Position numbers and translations under genes: made by a program
Shown: positions 41,892 to 50,922 of the stretch, piece by piece
Layout of the letters: each line of letters begins with the position of its first letter
Position numbering within the stretch: position 1 is the stretch's first letter
The notes under the pieces: generated by a model
Databases searched by the model: none
The model's input: only the letters and a program-made list of their open reading frames with translations
What the model was told of the DNA's origin: nothing
Assembly (NCBI GenBank): GCA_019636565.1
Contig: JAHBXG010000005.1
Coordinates: forward strand, 1-64,000
Direction of reading: 5' to 3'
Length of the DNA stretch: 64,000 bases
From: Phycisphaeraceae bacterium
GTDB taxonomy: Bacteria; Planctomycetota; Phycisphaerae; Phycisphaerales; UBA1924

Positions 41892-43301
41892 GTGAACAAA
41901 CCGGGAATGTTGCAGAAAGCAGAGACGGAGGGGCCGGATCCGACGCGAGCGTTCGCGATCGAGGCGATCGGGTCGCAGGTGAGGCGTTTTCCGGACCTTG
42001 CGATCGGCACCGAAGGCACTTTCGCGGAGGGTCGTGATGGGGCGTTTGCTCACGCGATTGTCGATGGCGTGCTGCGCCGCTGGTTGACTCTGGAGTTTCT
42101 GATCGGGCGGGGACTGAAGCAGGCGTTTGGCGCGGTCGAGCCCGACCTGCGAGCGGTCTTGCTGGCGGGCGCGGCACAGTTGTTGCTGCTCGACCGTGTG
42201 CCGGATCACGCGGCGATCGATCAGAGCGTGCGTCACGCAAAGGCGCGAATTCGCGAGGGTGCCGGGGGGCTGGTGAATGCCGCGCTCCGTCGAGTGGCGG
42301 AATTGAAGGGCGAACGGGGCGAGCGTCCGGCGGATTGGGCGCGGCGTCGTGACGTGCTCCTGACGGCGGACGGGCGCGCGATGCGGCTGAGCGCGGAGGT
42401 TCTGCCCCAGGACTTCGCGGAGCGGTTGTCGGTGCAGACGAGCCATCCGGAGGGTCTTTTGCGCCGCTGGATCGCGGCGCATGGAGAAGAGATCGCGACC
42501 GGATTCGCGCTCAAAGGAATCTCGCCGGCTCCGACAATCCTGAACATCGAGGCCGATGAGCAGGCCGGAGAGAATCTGGTCGATTGCGACATGGCGGCGC
42601 GGCACGAGGAAAAGAAAGCGCTGGTATGGACCGTCGATCGAATGCGATTGCGCGCGATGCTCGAGCGGAGCCGGATCTGGGTGCAGGATCCGTCCTCGGC
42701 GGATGTTGTGCGGACGATCGCGGGTGCTGTGCCGGGGGCAAAGGTGCGTCGTGTCGTCGATTTGTGTGCGGGCCAGGGGACCAAGACGCGGCAACTGCTG
42801 CGGGCTTTTCCCAACGCGAATGTGTTGGCGGCCGACGTGGACGGGCGGCGGCTGGAGATGCTCCGGAATGTGTTCGGCGACGACCGGCGCGTGAAAGTGG
42901 AGCACGCGGATGCCGCGGCGGCACGGACGGGAGAGGCCGACCTTGTGCTCCTTGATGTGCCGTGTTCCAATTCGGGCGTGCTGGCCCGGCGTGTGGAGGC
43001 GCGGTACCGGATCAATGGAAAATCGGTGGCGGAACTGGTCGGGATCCAGCGGAGCATCCTGGAACGTGGGGCGGCGATCGTGCGGGAGGGCGGAATTGTC
43101 GCCTATTCGACTTGCAGCCTCGAGCCCGAAGAAAACAGTCAGCAGAATCAATGGGCCTGCGAGGCACTGGGCCTGTCGGTTGTAACAGAGCGTGGAACGC
43201 TTCCAAGGGGCGGATGCGGGTTGGACGAAGGAACCGCGCGGGACGGCTCGTACGTTGTGGTCATGCGGAAGGGGCCGCAAACGGCTTCCGCGAAGGGATG
43301 A
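41892..43301 (+). CDS. rsmB: 16S rRNA m5C967 methyltransferase
   Basis: A 469-residue RsmB-type enzyme that uses S-adenosylmethionine to methylate C967 of 16S rRNA. An N-terminal NusB-like RNA-binding domain (about the first 150 residues) with AFAHAIVDGVLRR and RVPDHAAIDQSVRHAK precedes the methyltransferase core: VVDLCAGQGTKTRQL, DVPCSNSGVLARR (PC motif) and YSTCSLEPEEN with the catalytic TC cysteine. Start choice is uncertain: a TTG at 41874, this GTG, or the ATG at 41907 are all open. It is divergent from the histidine kinase. Confidence 0.88.
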   Translation: MNKPGMLQKAETEGPDPTRAFAIEAIGSQVRRFPDLAIGTEGTFAEGRDGAFAHAIVDGVLRRWLTLEFLIGRGLKQAFGAVEPDLRAVLLAGAAQLLLLDRVPDHAAIDQSVRHAKARIREGAGGLVNAALRRVAELKGERGERPADWARRRDVLLTADGRAMRLSAEVLPQDFAERLSVQTSHPEGLLRRWIAAHGEEIATGFALKGISPAPTILNIEADEQAGENLVDCDMAARHEEKKALVWTVDRMRLRAMLERSRIWVQDPSSADVVRTIAGAVPGAKVRRVVDLCAGQGTKTRQLLRAFPNANVLAADVDGRRLEMLRNVFGDDRRVKVEHADAAAARTGEADLVLLDVPCSNSGVLARRVEARYRINGKSVAELVGIQRSILERGAAIVREGGIVAYSTCSLEPEENSQQNQWACEALGLSVVTERGTLPRGGCGLDEGTARDGSYVVVMRKGPQTASAKG

Positions 43302-43367
43302 GAGGCGTACACTCTCGCCCGTTGAAATCTGGGCAGGGATTGCAGGCATTGTGGAACGGCGCGCTCC

Positions 43368-43850
43368 ATGAATCTTCTTGACATACTCAGCATCGACTGC
43401 ATTCGCGCGCCGCTCGTGGCGTCGGACAAGCTAGGCGTCATCAACGAACTGGTTGATGTGCTGGGCGCAACAGGACGCGTGAAGGATGTTGCGGCACTGA
43501 AAGAGGCGGTCTGGACCCGGGAACAAACCAGGACGACCGGCATCGGACACGGGCTCGCGATTCCGCACGGAAAGTGCGCGGGCATGACGTCGCTGGCGAT
43601 GGCGATTGGCAAGCCGCGCGAGCCGATGGACTTTGATTCGATCGACCGCCAGCCGGTGAGACTGATCGTTTTGCTGGCGAGCCCGCCGGACAAGACCGGT
43701 GACCACATTCAGGCTCTGGCTCAGGTCAGCCGCCTGATGATGATGGAGCAGTTCCGCCAGCGCGTCTACGCGGCCCAGACTCCCGAGGAAATCTACGAAC
43801 TGCTGCGCTCGCAACAGCAGGTGGCGCCCTCGAGCGGAAAGCCGGGATGA
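43368..43850 (+). CDS. ptsN: PTS EIIA-type nitrogen-regulatory protein
   Basis: A 160-residue EIIA-Ntr/fructose-type domain protein, which accepts phosphate from HPr at a histidine and regulates metabolism or transport. Family features are the start LLDILSIDCIRAPL, the phosphorylatable His67 in GLAIPHGKC, then LIVLLASPPDKTGDHIQAL and QFRQRVYAAQTPEEIYELL. No membrane PTS component is nearby, so a regulatory role is more likely than sugar uptake. Its stop overlaps the next gene start (ATGA), so expression is coupled to the prenyl synthase. Confidence 0.88.
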   Translation: MNLLDILSIDCIRAPLVASDKLGVINELVDVLGATGRVKDVAALKEAVWTREQTRTTGIGHGLAIPHGKCAGMTSLAMAIGKPREPMDFDSIDRQPVRLIVLLASPPDKTGDHIQALAQVSRLMMMEQFRQRVYAAQTPEEIYELLRSQQQVAPSSGKPG

Positions 43851-44764
43851 GCGCCGGAGATCCCTTCTCGGTGCTGCCTCGAATCGAGCGGGCGCTTCGG
43901 TCGTACGTCGAGCGGTTGGATGTCGGAACGCAACTTCGTGAGGCGGTCGCGTACTCCCTGCTGTCCGGCGGGAAGCGGCTGAGGCCGGTGCTCGCATGGC
44001 ATTCCTGTGCTGCGGCCGGCGGTGATCCAGAGGATTCCCTGCCCGCATGCGTCGCGCTCGAGCTGGTCCATTGCTTCAGCCTTGTGCACGACGACCTGCC
44101 GGCTATGGACGACGACGATCTGCGCCGGGGGCTCCCGACTTTGCACAAGCATGCGGGCGAGGCAATGGCGATCCTCGCGGGCGATGCCATGATGACGCTC
44201 GCGTTCGAGCCGTTGACTTCGGACGCAGTCTCACCCAAGTTTGAAACTCGCGGCGAGCTGTCTGTCCGCCTCGTGCGCGATCTCGTCGGGGCAACCACGG
44301 CGATGATCAGCGGTCAGGTCTACGACACAATTTCCGGCACGGCCCCGGGCGGGAGTCCGCTCGATCGCGTTCGGGTGATCCATAAGCACAAGACCGGCGC
44401 ACTCATCCGAGCATCTTGCACGATGGGCGCGACCTGCGCGCAGTTGTCGGGCAGTGGTGGGGAAGAGGATGTAGGAGCGCTCGGCCGATTCGGCGATGCG
44501 GTGGGCCTGATGTTCCAGATTGTGGACGATCTCATCGATCTTGAACAGCCAGCTGAACTAGTGGGAAAGCGAACCGGGAAGGACGAGGGGGCGGGAAAGC
44601 TCACCTACCCGCTGGCTCACGGAGGCGGCGCGGAAGGGGCCAGAAAGTGCCGCGATGAAGTGGCCACGCTGAAGGCGTCGGCGTTGGCGGAACTCGGCCG
44701 GTTTGGAGCAAAGGCCGACTCGCTCCGAGAACTCGTGGAATTTCTGGCAACGCGGACAAAGTGA
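43847..44764 (+). CDS. ispA: Short-chain polyprenyl (farnesyl) diphosphate synthase
   Basis: A 305-residue trans-prenyltransferase that condenses isopentenyl diphosphate onto allylic diphosphates. The first aspartate-rich motif is DDLPAMDDDDLRRG (Asp82-83 and Asp88), preceded by SGGKRLRP; the second is DDLID at 227-231, preceded by GLMFQIV. The Lys/Thr pair KTGALIRAS is present. The residues before the first motif (CFSLVHDD) fit a farnesyl- or geranylgeranyl-type product; which one is not settled. Coupled to ptsN by ATGA overlap and followed by dxs. Confidence 0.9.
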   Translation: MSAGDPFSVLPRIERALRSYVERLDVGTQLREAVAYSLLSGGKRLRPVLAWHSCAAAGGDPEDSLPACVALELVHCFSLVHDDLPAMDDDDLRRGLPTLHKHAGEAMAILAGDAMMTLAFEPLTSDAVSPKFETRGELSVRLVRDLVGATTAMISGQVYDTISGTAPGGSPLDRVRVIHKHKTGALIRASCTMGATCAQLSGSGGEEDVGALGRFGDAVGLMFQIVDDLIDLEQPAELVGKRTGKDEGAGKLTYPLAHGGGAEGARKCRDEVATLKASALAELGRFGAKADSLRELVEFLATRTK

Positions 44765-44918
44765 GCAAGCAGGCGCGAACCGGGCGCGGATCGCGGGGTA
44801 GGGGAGTCCGTGTTGCGGGCTCGTCCGACTTGCTACCCTTTGGCTGAGAGAAGCGGCCATTTTGGCGACGGGATCGCCAGAAGCGAGCCGGCACGGACGC
44901 GCGAACGGATTCTTCACA

Positions 44919-47039
44919 ATGGCTGACAAGGCTTCGGCAAGCGGCAATGGAACTGGACGCGGGGCGTCAAAGGGAACGGGGTTCCCGCTGCTGGAAAAGA
45001 TCCTCGGTCCTGCCGACCTGCGGAAATTGCCGGTGGAGCGACTGCCGGAGGTCGCGGCTGAAATCCGGCGCGCGATTCACGATCAGGTATCAAAAGTCGG
45101 CGGCCACCTCGCGCCCAATCTCGGCGTTGTCGAGTTGACGGTCGCGCTGCATTACGTCTTCGATTTCGCGCACGATCGCCTGCTCTTCGATGTGGGGCAC
45201 CAGTGCTATCCGCACAAGTTGCTCACCGGTCGGCTGGAGATGCTCTCGAATCTGCGAACGCGCGAAGGCATGTCGGGCTTTCCCGAACCTTCGGAGTCTC
45301 CTTACGACTTGTTCCGGGTCGGCCACGCGGGTACGGGCATCTCGACCGCGGTCGGCATGGCGCGTGGCGACACGCTGAATGGCGACGGGTTTGATCCCGT
45401 AAAGGCTGCCGACGGGCGCCGTGTGGTCACGATCATCGGCGACGCGTCGATTGTGAACGGCGTGGCGATGGAAGGGCTGAATGGCGCCGGAACGCTGAAG
45501 CGTCAGTTTCTCGTGGTCCTGAACGACAACGGCATGAGCATCAGCCATCCGCAGGGCGCGATGGCCCATTACTTCGACCGGTTTCGACTGAGCCAGGGGT
45601 ACGGGAACTTCAAGAAACAGGCGAAGGAGGCGCTGAAGCGCGTGCCCGGCGGGAGCGTGCTGAAAGAGGCGTATCACGCCGCCGGAGAAGCCGCGAAGAG
45701 CTGGTTCCACACCGACAAGATCGAGGGCGGCTGGTTCGAGCATTTCGGGTTGATGACGATCGGACCGATAGACGGCCACGACATTCCGACACTGGTCAGT
45801 TTCCTTCGCGAAGCAAGGGACTTTGACCGCCCGATCGTGCTGCACGTCAAGACGGTGAAGGGCAAGGGCTACGAGTTCGCCGAGAAGGATTCGAGCCGGT
45901 TCCATTCACCCGGCGCGTTCAAAGTGGTAAACCCCGACGGGGAAGACGTGGGCGAACTGGTGCGGGAGGGCTGCCGCGTCGAGATCAAGAGCGACGGGAG
46001 AAGTTTCACCGCCGCAGTGGGCGACATCATGCTCGACATGATGGAGCGCGATTCGCGGATTGTGGCGGCGACGGCGGCGATGCCCGATGGCACGGGCCTC
46101 ACACGGGCGCTGTCGAAGTATCCCGAGCGAGCCTTTGACACCGGTATCTGCGAGAGCCACGCTTTCGACATGATGGCGGGGCTTGCGAAGACGGGGTGGA
46201 AGCCGTTCTTTGCCGTGTATTCGACATTCCTGCAGAGAGCCTTCGACCAGGCATTCCAGGAAGCGGCGCTGCAGGGGCTGCCGGTACGGTTGCTGCTCGA
46301 TCGCGCGGGGCTTGTTGGTGGTGACGGCGCAGTCCATCATGGGTTCTGCGATGTCTCATTACTTCGGACGCTTCCGGGTGCGATTCTGACCGCGGCGATG
46401 GACGAGCCGTCCCTTCGCGCGGCCATGGAATTCCTCCGTACGTGCGAAAAGGGCGTCTCTGCCGTTCGCTATCCGCGCGATGTCGTGAGCGAGCGGTTTG
46501 CCGGCAAGACCTGTCCGCCGTTTGAATTGGGTAAGGCACGCTGCCTCACGCCGGACTTTGCATCTTCGACCGCAGAGATGGATGTCGCGGTACTCGGCTT
46601 TGGCACACTCGCGATCACGGCGTGCGAGGCGGCGGAGAAGCTGGAAGGCGTGCTTCGCGTCGGCGTGTGGGATGCGCGATTCGCAAAGCCGGTCGATACC
46701 AAACTCATCGCCTCGCTGTCCAAGCGCGGAATCCCGATCGTGACCGTTGAAGACCACAGCATCGTCGGCGGATTCGGCTCGGCCGTGCTCGAGGCCGCTC
46801 AGGAACTTGGATTGACCGGCGCGAAGATCGTGCGGCACGGTCTGCCCGATCGCTGGGTGCTCCAAGACTCGCGTGCAAAGCAACTGGCCGAAGTACGGCT
46901 CGACGCGCCGGGGCTGGTCAAGGTGATCGCCGAAGCGGCCAAGCCGGAGCGCCCGGCTGAGGATGGTCACGAACGCACACGATCTCGCAGCAGGGTGGCG
47001 GCGTCGAGGCCGACCGAGCACAAGCCGGCGCGACGCTGA
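44919..47039 (+). CDS. dxs: 1-deoxy-D-xylulose-5-phosphate synthase
   Basis: A 706-residue thiamine enzyme that joins pyruvate and glyceraldehyde-3-phosphate, the first step of the non-mevalonate isoprenoid pathway. N-terminal blocks are VGGHLAPNLGVVELTVALHY, FDVGHQCYPHKLLTGR, FRVGHAGTGIS and the cofactor loop GDASIVNGVAMEGLN. The central domain has GPIDGHD and VKTVKGKGY; the C-terminal part PIVTVEDHSIVGGFGS. Where most enzymes read AEQHAVT in the cofactor-activating glutamate region, this one reads CESHAFD, keeping the glutamate. The Arg/Ser-rich 20-residue tail is unusual. ATG at 44919 or TTG at 44862 may be used. Directly upstream is ispA. Confidence 0.9.
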   Translation: MADKASASGNGTGRGASKGTGFPLLEKILGPADLRKLPVERLPEVAAEIRRAIHDQVSKVGGHLAPNLGVVELTVALHYVFDFAHDRLLFDVGHQCYPHKLLTGRLEMLSNLRTREGMSGFPEPSESPYDLFRVGHAGTGISTAVGMARGDTLNGDGFDPVKAADGRRVVTIIGDASIVNGVAMEGLNGAGTLKRQFLVVLNDNGMSISHPQGAMAHYFDRFRLSQGYGNFKKQAKEALKRVPGGSVLKEAYHAAGEAAKSWFHTDKIEGGWFEHFGLMTIGPIDGHDIPTLVSFLREARDFDRPIVLHVKTVKGKGYEFAEKDSSRFHSPGAFKVVNPDGEDVGELVREGCRVEIKSDGRSFTAAVGDIMLDMMERDSRIVAATAAMPDGTGLTRALSKYPERAFDTGICESHAFDMMAGLAKTGWKPFFAVYSTFLQRAFDQAFQEAALQGLPVRLLLDRAGLVGGDGAVHHGFCDVSLLRTLPGAILTAAMDEPSLRAAMEFLRTCEKGVSAVRYPRDVVSERFAGKTCPPFELGKARCLTPDFASSTAEMDVAVLGFGTLAITACEAAEKLEGVLRVGVWDARFAKPVDTKLIASLSKRGIPIVTVEDHSIVGGFGSAVLEAAQELGLTGAKIVRHGLPDRWVLQDSRAKQLAEVRLDAPGLVKVIAEAAKPERPAEDGHERTRSRSRVAASRPTEHKPARR

Positions 47040-47084
47040 AGCGATTGTGAAACCCACCGCGGTGCCGATCGCTAGACTCAGGCC

Positions 47085-47957
47085 ATGCCGCGCCGAGTTT
47101 TGCTCATTGTCAATCGGGAGAAATCGGACGCTTTGGCGGCGGCGGAGAAGGTGCGCGGCCTGATCGAGCGGCACGGGGTGCTTGCCGGTGAGGTGGAAGC
47201 GTCGGACAACGTGCTGGCGGCCCACGCTGCGAATGCGGACCTGTTTGTGATTCTGGGTGGCGACGGAACATTGCTTGGGCAGTTGCGTCGGCTGGTGCCT
47301 TTGGGCAAACCGATCCTGGGTGTGAATTTCGGCAAACTTGGTTTCATGGCGGAGTTCGACATGCCCGCGCTGACGAGGGCGGCCAGCGGCGCCTTTGGTG
47401 ACGAGCCGCTGGCGGTGCACGAGACTCCCCTGCTTGCGGTTCGTGTCACCGGGCTGGACGGACGCCCTCGGTTTGAATCGATCGCCGCGAACGACTGTGT
47501 GCTCACTGCCGGGCCGCCTTATCGGATGATTCGGATGGCGCTCTCGATCGACGGCAACGTCGGTCCGACCGTCAGCGGCGACGGGCTGATCGTGAGCACT
47601 TCCACAGGGTCGACAGCGTACAACCTTTCGGCGGGCGGGCCGATCGTGTCGCCCGAACTCGACGCGATGGCGATCACGCCCATCGCGGCGCACTCGCTGA
47701 GTTTCCGGCCGATCGTGGTCCCGCTCAGCAGCCGCGTGAACATTGTCGTCACGCGAGTGAATAACGACGACGGGCACGGCACGACGCTCGTGGTGGACGG
47801 GCAGGTGCTGACGAAATTGAGCGAGGACGATGCGGTTGAGATCACACGCCACGATCGCAAAGCGCTTCTGGTGCGGAATCCGCACACGTCGTACTGGTCG
47901 ACGCTCATCACCAAACTGCGATGGGCCGAGGCGCCACGCCTTCGAACTCTGAGTTAG
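47085..47957 (+). CDS. nadK: NAD kinase
   Basis: A 290-residue kinase that makes NADP from NAD with ATP. The signature GGDGT (Asp60 in the motif LGGDGTLL), LGVNFGKLGFMAEF, the ANDCVLT site in place of NE, and the conserved STSTGSTAYNLSAGGPI are all present, followed by SLSFRPIVVP. Length is normal. It starts 46 bases after dxs on the same strand. The stop is followed by 130 bases before the next small gene. Confidence 0.93.
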   Translation: MPRRVLLIVNREKSDALAAAEKVRGLIERHGVLAGEVEASDNVLAAHAANADLFVILGGDGTLLGQLRRLVPLGKPILGVNFGKLGFMAEFDMPALTRAASGAFGDEPLAVHETPLLAVRVTGLDGRPRFESIAANDCVLTAGPPYRMIRMALSIDGNVGPTVSGDGLIVSTSTGSTAYNLSAGGPIVSPELDAMAITPIAAHSLSFRPIVVPLSSRVNIVVTRVNNDDGHGTTLVVDGQVLTKLSEDDAVEITRHDRKALLVRNPHTSYWSTLITKLRWAEAPRLRTLS

Positions 47958-48087
47958 TGGGCGCGTTGCGACAGTTCCAAAGAGTCGCAAAAACAGCGTA
48001 GATGCACTTTGGATTCATGTTGCATTCAGGTCAGAGCCGCATTCTTTTTGAAGACGAGTCCGAAGCTCGTTCATAAGGAGACGGGCA

Positions 48088-48303
48088 ATGCGTGTTCCGA
48101 TTGGCATCGTCCTTGTCGTTGTTGGAGTTATCCTGCTCGTTCTGGGCATACAGGCCTCCAACTCGTTCGCGTCGGATTTGTCACGGCTGTTCACCGGAAA
48201 TCCGACCGACCGCTCCGTTTGGCTCATCATTGGCGGTGTCGTCGCCATTCTGGCGGGTGTCGGCACGGCGGCGATGGACTGGAAAGCACTCAAGAAGGCC
48301 TGA
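48088..48303 (+). CDS. DUF3185-type small membrane protein
   Basis: A 71-residue protein with two membrane helices: IGIVLVVVGVILLVLGI near the start and WLIIGGVVAILAGVGTAA toward the end. The connecting loop SLSDLSRLFTGNPTDRSVW with its Ser/Thr and TGNPTDRS motif is typical of DUF3185 proteins, whose role is unknown. AAGGAGACGGG precedes the ATG. It stands alone, with 130 bases before it and a 363-base gap after it. Confidence 0.8.
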   Translation: MRVPIGIVLVVVGVILLVLGIQASNSFASDLSRLFTGNPTDRSVWLIIGGVVAILAGVGTAAMDWKALKKA

Positions 48304-48666
48304 GAACGGGCGCTTCGTACGGTCTCTCCCTCTCACTGAGCGAATGCGCCCCGGCCTTCCGCCGGAGCGCATTTGCTCATTTTCTTGCCGGGCGGCCCGA
48401 GTCCGGCGCGAGCCGATGAAGGTTGACGCAGAACCCGCGCGCGGCTAAAGTTCATCTCGAACCGAGGAACTATGACGATTCAGATTGACAAATCCCACCA
48501 GCATCGCGGCCAAATGTGCTGCGCAGGGCATTGTCAACGCCATTGCTCGCAGCTTTGAAGCTCGCAGTAGCGTGAATCGAGTTCTTCGCAAAATCCTCAA
48601 AATCTGAAGTGTGTTTCGGCCGGTTTGATCGCTCTTTCGCGTTCTCCGGCAATTGGAGTGTGTGCG
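48304..48666. other. Gap with possible micro-gene and promoter region
   Basis: The stretch between the DUF3185 gene and the ATP-grasp gene holds no large gene. A 40-codon open frame at 48485-48607 is described separately. The part next to 48667 should contain the ATP-grasp promoter, but I see no clear element. No repeat or strong hairpin stands out. Confidence 0.4.
48485..48607 (+). CDS. Possible 40-residue helical protein
   Basis: An open frame from TTG (48485) to TGA (48605-48607) would give a peptide with two likely amphipathic helices (SIAAKCAAQGIVNAIARSF and SSVNRVLRKILKI). It has a single cysteine. The nearest ribosome-like site (AGGA) is about 17 bases off, so translation is doubtful. 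An overlapping minus-strand frame exists. I do not recognise the sequence. Confidence 0.22.
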   Translation: MTNPTSIAAKCAAQGIVNAIARSFEARSSVNRVLRKILKI

Positions 48667-49689
48667 ATGAAGGTTTACATTATCAATGAGAACCCGGAAT
48701 GGTTAGGACCTTTGGGCCGCGCGCTCGACGGGATCGGCGTGCCGTGGTCTGAGTGGTACGTCGATCAGGGGGCGATCGATCTAGATGCGGAACCACCCGA
48801 GGGAATCTACTTCAACCGCATGAGCCCGAGTTCGTACACACGGGGCCACAGACACAGCGTGACGCACACGAGAGAGCTGCTCCAGTGGCTCGAGAGCCGG
48901 GGCCGCAGAGTGTTCAACGGCTCGTCGGCATTCGAGCTGGAGATCTCGAAGGTGCGGCAGCATCAGGCGCTGCGGGCCGCCGGGATCCGCACGCCAAAGT
49001 CGGTCGCGGTGATCGGCGGACGCGAAGCGCTCTTTGACGCTGCACGCGGATTCCCCGTGCCCTTCATCATCAAGCCCAGTCGCGGCGGACGCGGCGAGGG
49101 CGTCCGCCTGATCACATCGTTAAGTCAGTTGGTGACGTATCTCTCCTCGCCGAATATCGAACTGCCACCCGACGACGTGGTGCTGCTTCAGGAGTACATC
49201 CGCTCCTCCGAACCGGTCGTGACGCGCGTGGAGTTCGTGGGTGGCGAGTTTGTGTACGCGATTCAGTCACGCACCAGCGACGGGTTCGACCTCTGCCCGT
49301 CAGACGCTTGCTCCCCTTGCGATCAGCAGGCTCGGTTCACGCTCCGTGAGGGATTCGCCGACCCGATCATCGATCGGTACAAGGCGTTTCTGCGCGCCAG
49401 CGGAATCTCGATCTGCGGGATCGAATTCGTGGAAGGTCGCGACGGTCGCAAGTACACCTACGACATCAACTCGACCACCAACTACAACCCGCAGATCGAG
49501 TCGCAGGTGCCGGAACCCGCGACGCAGAAGGTCGCAGCGCTTCTCGGGGCGGCGCTGGCACGCGAACGCCAGACGCTTCCAAAGGCTGCGGGCGTGTCGG
49601 CGCTCCGGCGGCGATTTGCGCAGGAAATGGCCGAAAGCTGGGGCGCGGGAAAGGACTCAGTCAGGGAAAGGGGCTTGGTTGGTCCATAA
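48667..49689 (+). CDS. ATP-grasp domain protein (RimK/glutathione-synthetase-like)
   Basis: A 340-residue ATP-dependent carboxylate-amine or peptide ligase. Features include an N-terminal pre-ATP-grasp part (VYIINENPEWLGPLGRALD), HQALRAAGIRTPKSV before the grasp, the ATP-binding lysine in PFIIKPSRGGRGEGV, LLQEYIRSSEPVVTRVEFVG and the metal-binding tail YTYDINSTTNYNPQIE. These are hallmarks of RimK-type alpha-L-glutamate ligases, but substrate and product are unknown. The internal ATG starts exactly at the conserved first strand, so it is preferred over a start 14 codons earlier. Confidence 0.8.
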   Translation: MKVYIINENPEWLGPLGRALDGIGVPWSEWYVDQGAIDLDAEPPEGIYFNRMSPSSYTRGHRHSVTHTRELLQWLESRGRRVFNGSSAFELEISKVRQHQALRAAGIRTPKSVAVIGGREALFDAARGFPVPFIIKPSRGGRGEGVRLITSLSQLVTYLSSPNIELPPDDVVLLQEYIRSSEPVVTRVEFVGGEFVYAIQSRTSDGFDLCPSDACSPCDQQARFTLREGFADPIIDRYKAFLRASGISICGIEFVEGRDGRKYTYDINSTTNYNPQIESQVPEPATQKVAALLGAALARERQTLPKAAGVSALRRRFAQEMAESWGAGKDSVRERGLVGP

Positions 49690-49906
49690 ATGTTTGCCCG
49701 GAAACGATTTGGATCGATTCCAATGGGGCCCGCCCATTCCGGTGGTGGGGGGAGGGGAAGCAGGCTCGGAATAGACGGAATGCCGCCGGGGGCGCATCTT
49801 TTGGAATTGGGAACTTTGTTCCTGTCGGTCGCCTATTACCGTTACGTTGTTGTGGCCCGCTCGACCGGTTTGGTGCGGGCGCGGTGTTTGGCACGGAACC
49901 ATCAGC

Positions 49907-50902
49907 ATGAGCAATTCCGAAGTTCTTGAAAAAGTGGACAGACAGGCGGAGGTTGCCTCGGAAACAATCCGGAGGCTGTTGGGTGCGGTAGAAACTGTTG
50001 TGATCGGTCAGAAGGCAATGGTCGAGCGGCTGCTTCTCGGGCTGCTGACGGGCGGGCACGTGCTTTTGGAAGGCGTGCCGGGGCTGGCCAAAACGCTAAC
50101 GGTGAACACGCTGGCTCGGGCGATTCACGCGAAGTTTTCCCGCATCCAGTTCACGCCCGACCTTCTGCCGGCGGACTTGATCGGCACGCTGATCTACAGC
50201 CCGCGCGACGGAACCTTCAGCGCGAAGAAGGGGCCGATCTTTGCCAACATCGTTCTGGCAGACGAGATCAACCGGGCACCCGCCAAGGTGCAATCGGCCC
50301 TGCTCGAAGCGATGCAGGAGCGGCGTGTCACCATTGGCGATACGACCTACTCATTGGACCAGCCATTCCTTGTGCTGGCGACGCAGAATCCGATCGAGCA
50401 GGAAGGTACCTACCCGCTGCCCGAAGCGCAGGTCGACCGGTTCATGCTCAAGCTGAAGGTCGGGTATCCCACCAAGGTCGAGGAGCGAGCGATTGTGGAT
50501 CGGATGGCGACAACGCGCCCGGTCACCACGCTCGAGCCGATCGCGACGCTTGAGGAGATCGATCGGCTGCGGCAACTGGTCGATCGAGTGCGGCTGGACG
50601 ATCGAATCAAGGACTACATCGTGACGGTCGTTCACGCGACGCGCGAGCCAAAGGAATACAACCTCGATATCGAGCGCCTGCTTGAATTTGGAGCGTCGCC
50701 CCGCGCGAGCATCAGTCTCGCAATCGCCGCAAAGGGACACGCGCTGATTCAGGGTCGTGCGTACGTGACTCCGGCGGACGTGAAGTCGGTAGGACACGAT
50801 GTGCTGCGCCACCGCGTTATTCCGAGTTACGAAGCGCAGGCCGAAGACGTCGATTCAGACGAAATCGTCAAGCGGATCTTTGATCGAATTCCCATTCCGT
50901 GA
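49907..50902 (+). CDS. MoxR-family AAA+ ATPase
   Basis: A 331-residue AAA+ ATPase of the MoxR branch, which remodels or activates partner VWA proteins. Walker A EGVPGLAKT at 55-63, Walker B VLADEINRAPAKVQSALLEAM, sensor 1 LATQNPIEQEGTYPLPEAQVDRF, and a C-terminal lid with SPRASISLAIAAKGHAL. The ATG at 49907 is the first in frame close to the family start. It heads the Bat operon, with 20 bases before the DUF58 gene, and should be expressed with it. Confidence 0.92.
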   Translation: MSNSEVLEKVDRQAEVASETIRRLLGAVETVVIGQKAMVERLLLGLLTGGHVLLEGVPGLAKTLTVNTLARAIHAKFSRIQFTPDLLPADLIGTLIYSPRDGTFSAKKGPIFANIVLADEINRAPAKVQSALLEAMQERRVTIGDTTYSLDQPFLVLATQNPIEQEGTYPLPEAQVDRFMLKLKVGYPTKVEERAIVDRMATTRPVTTLEPIATLEEIDRLRQLVDRVRLDDRIKDYIVTVVHATREPKEYNLDIERLLEFGASPRASISLAIAAKGHALIQGRAYVTPADVKSVGHDVLRHRVIPSYEAQAEDVDSDEIVKRIFDRIPIP

Positions 50903-50922
50903 ATGATTCCTTTGTTTGAGCC

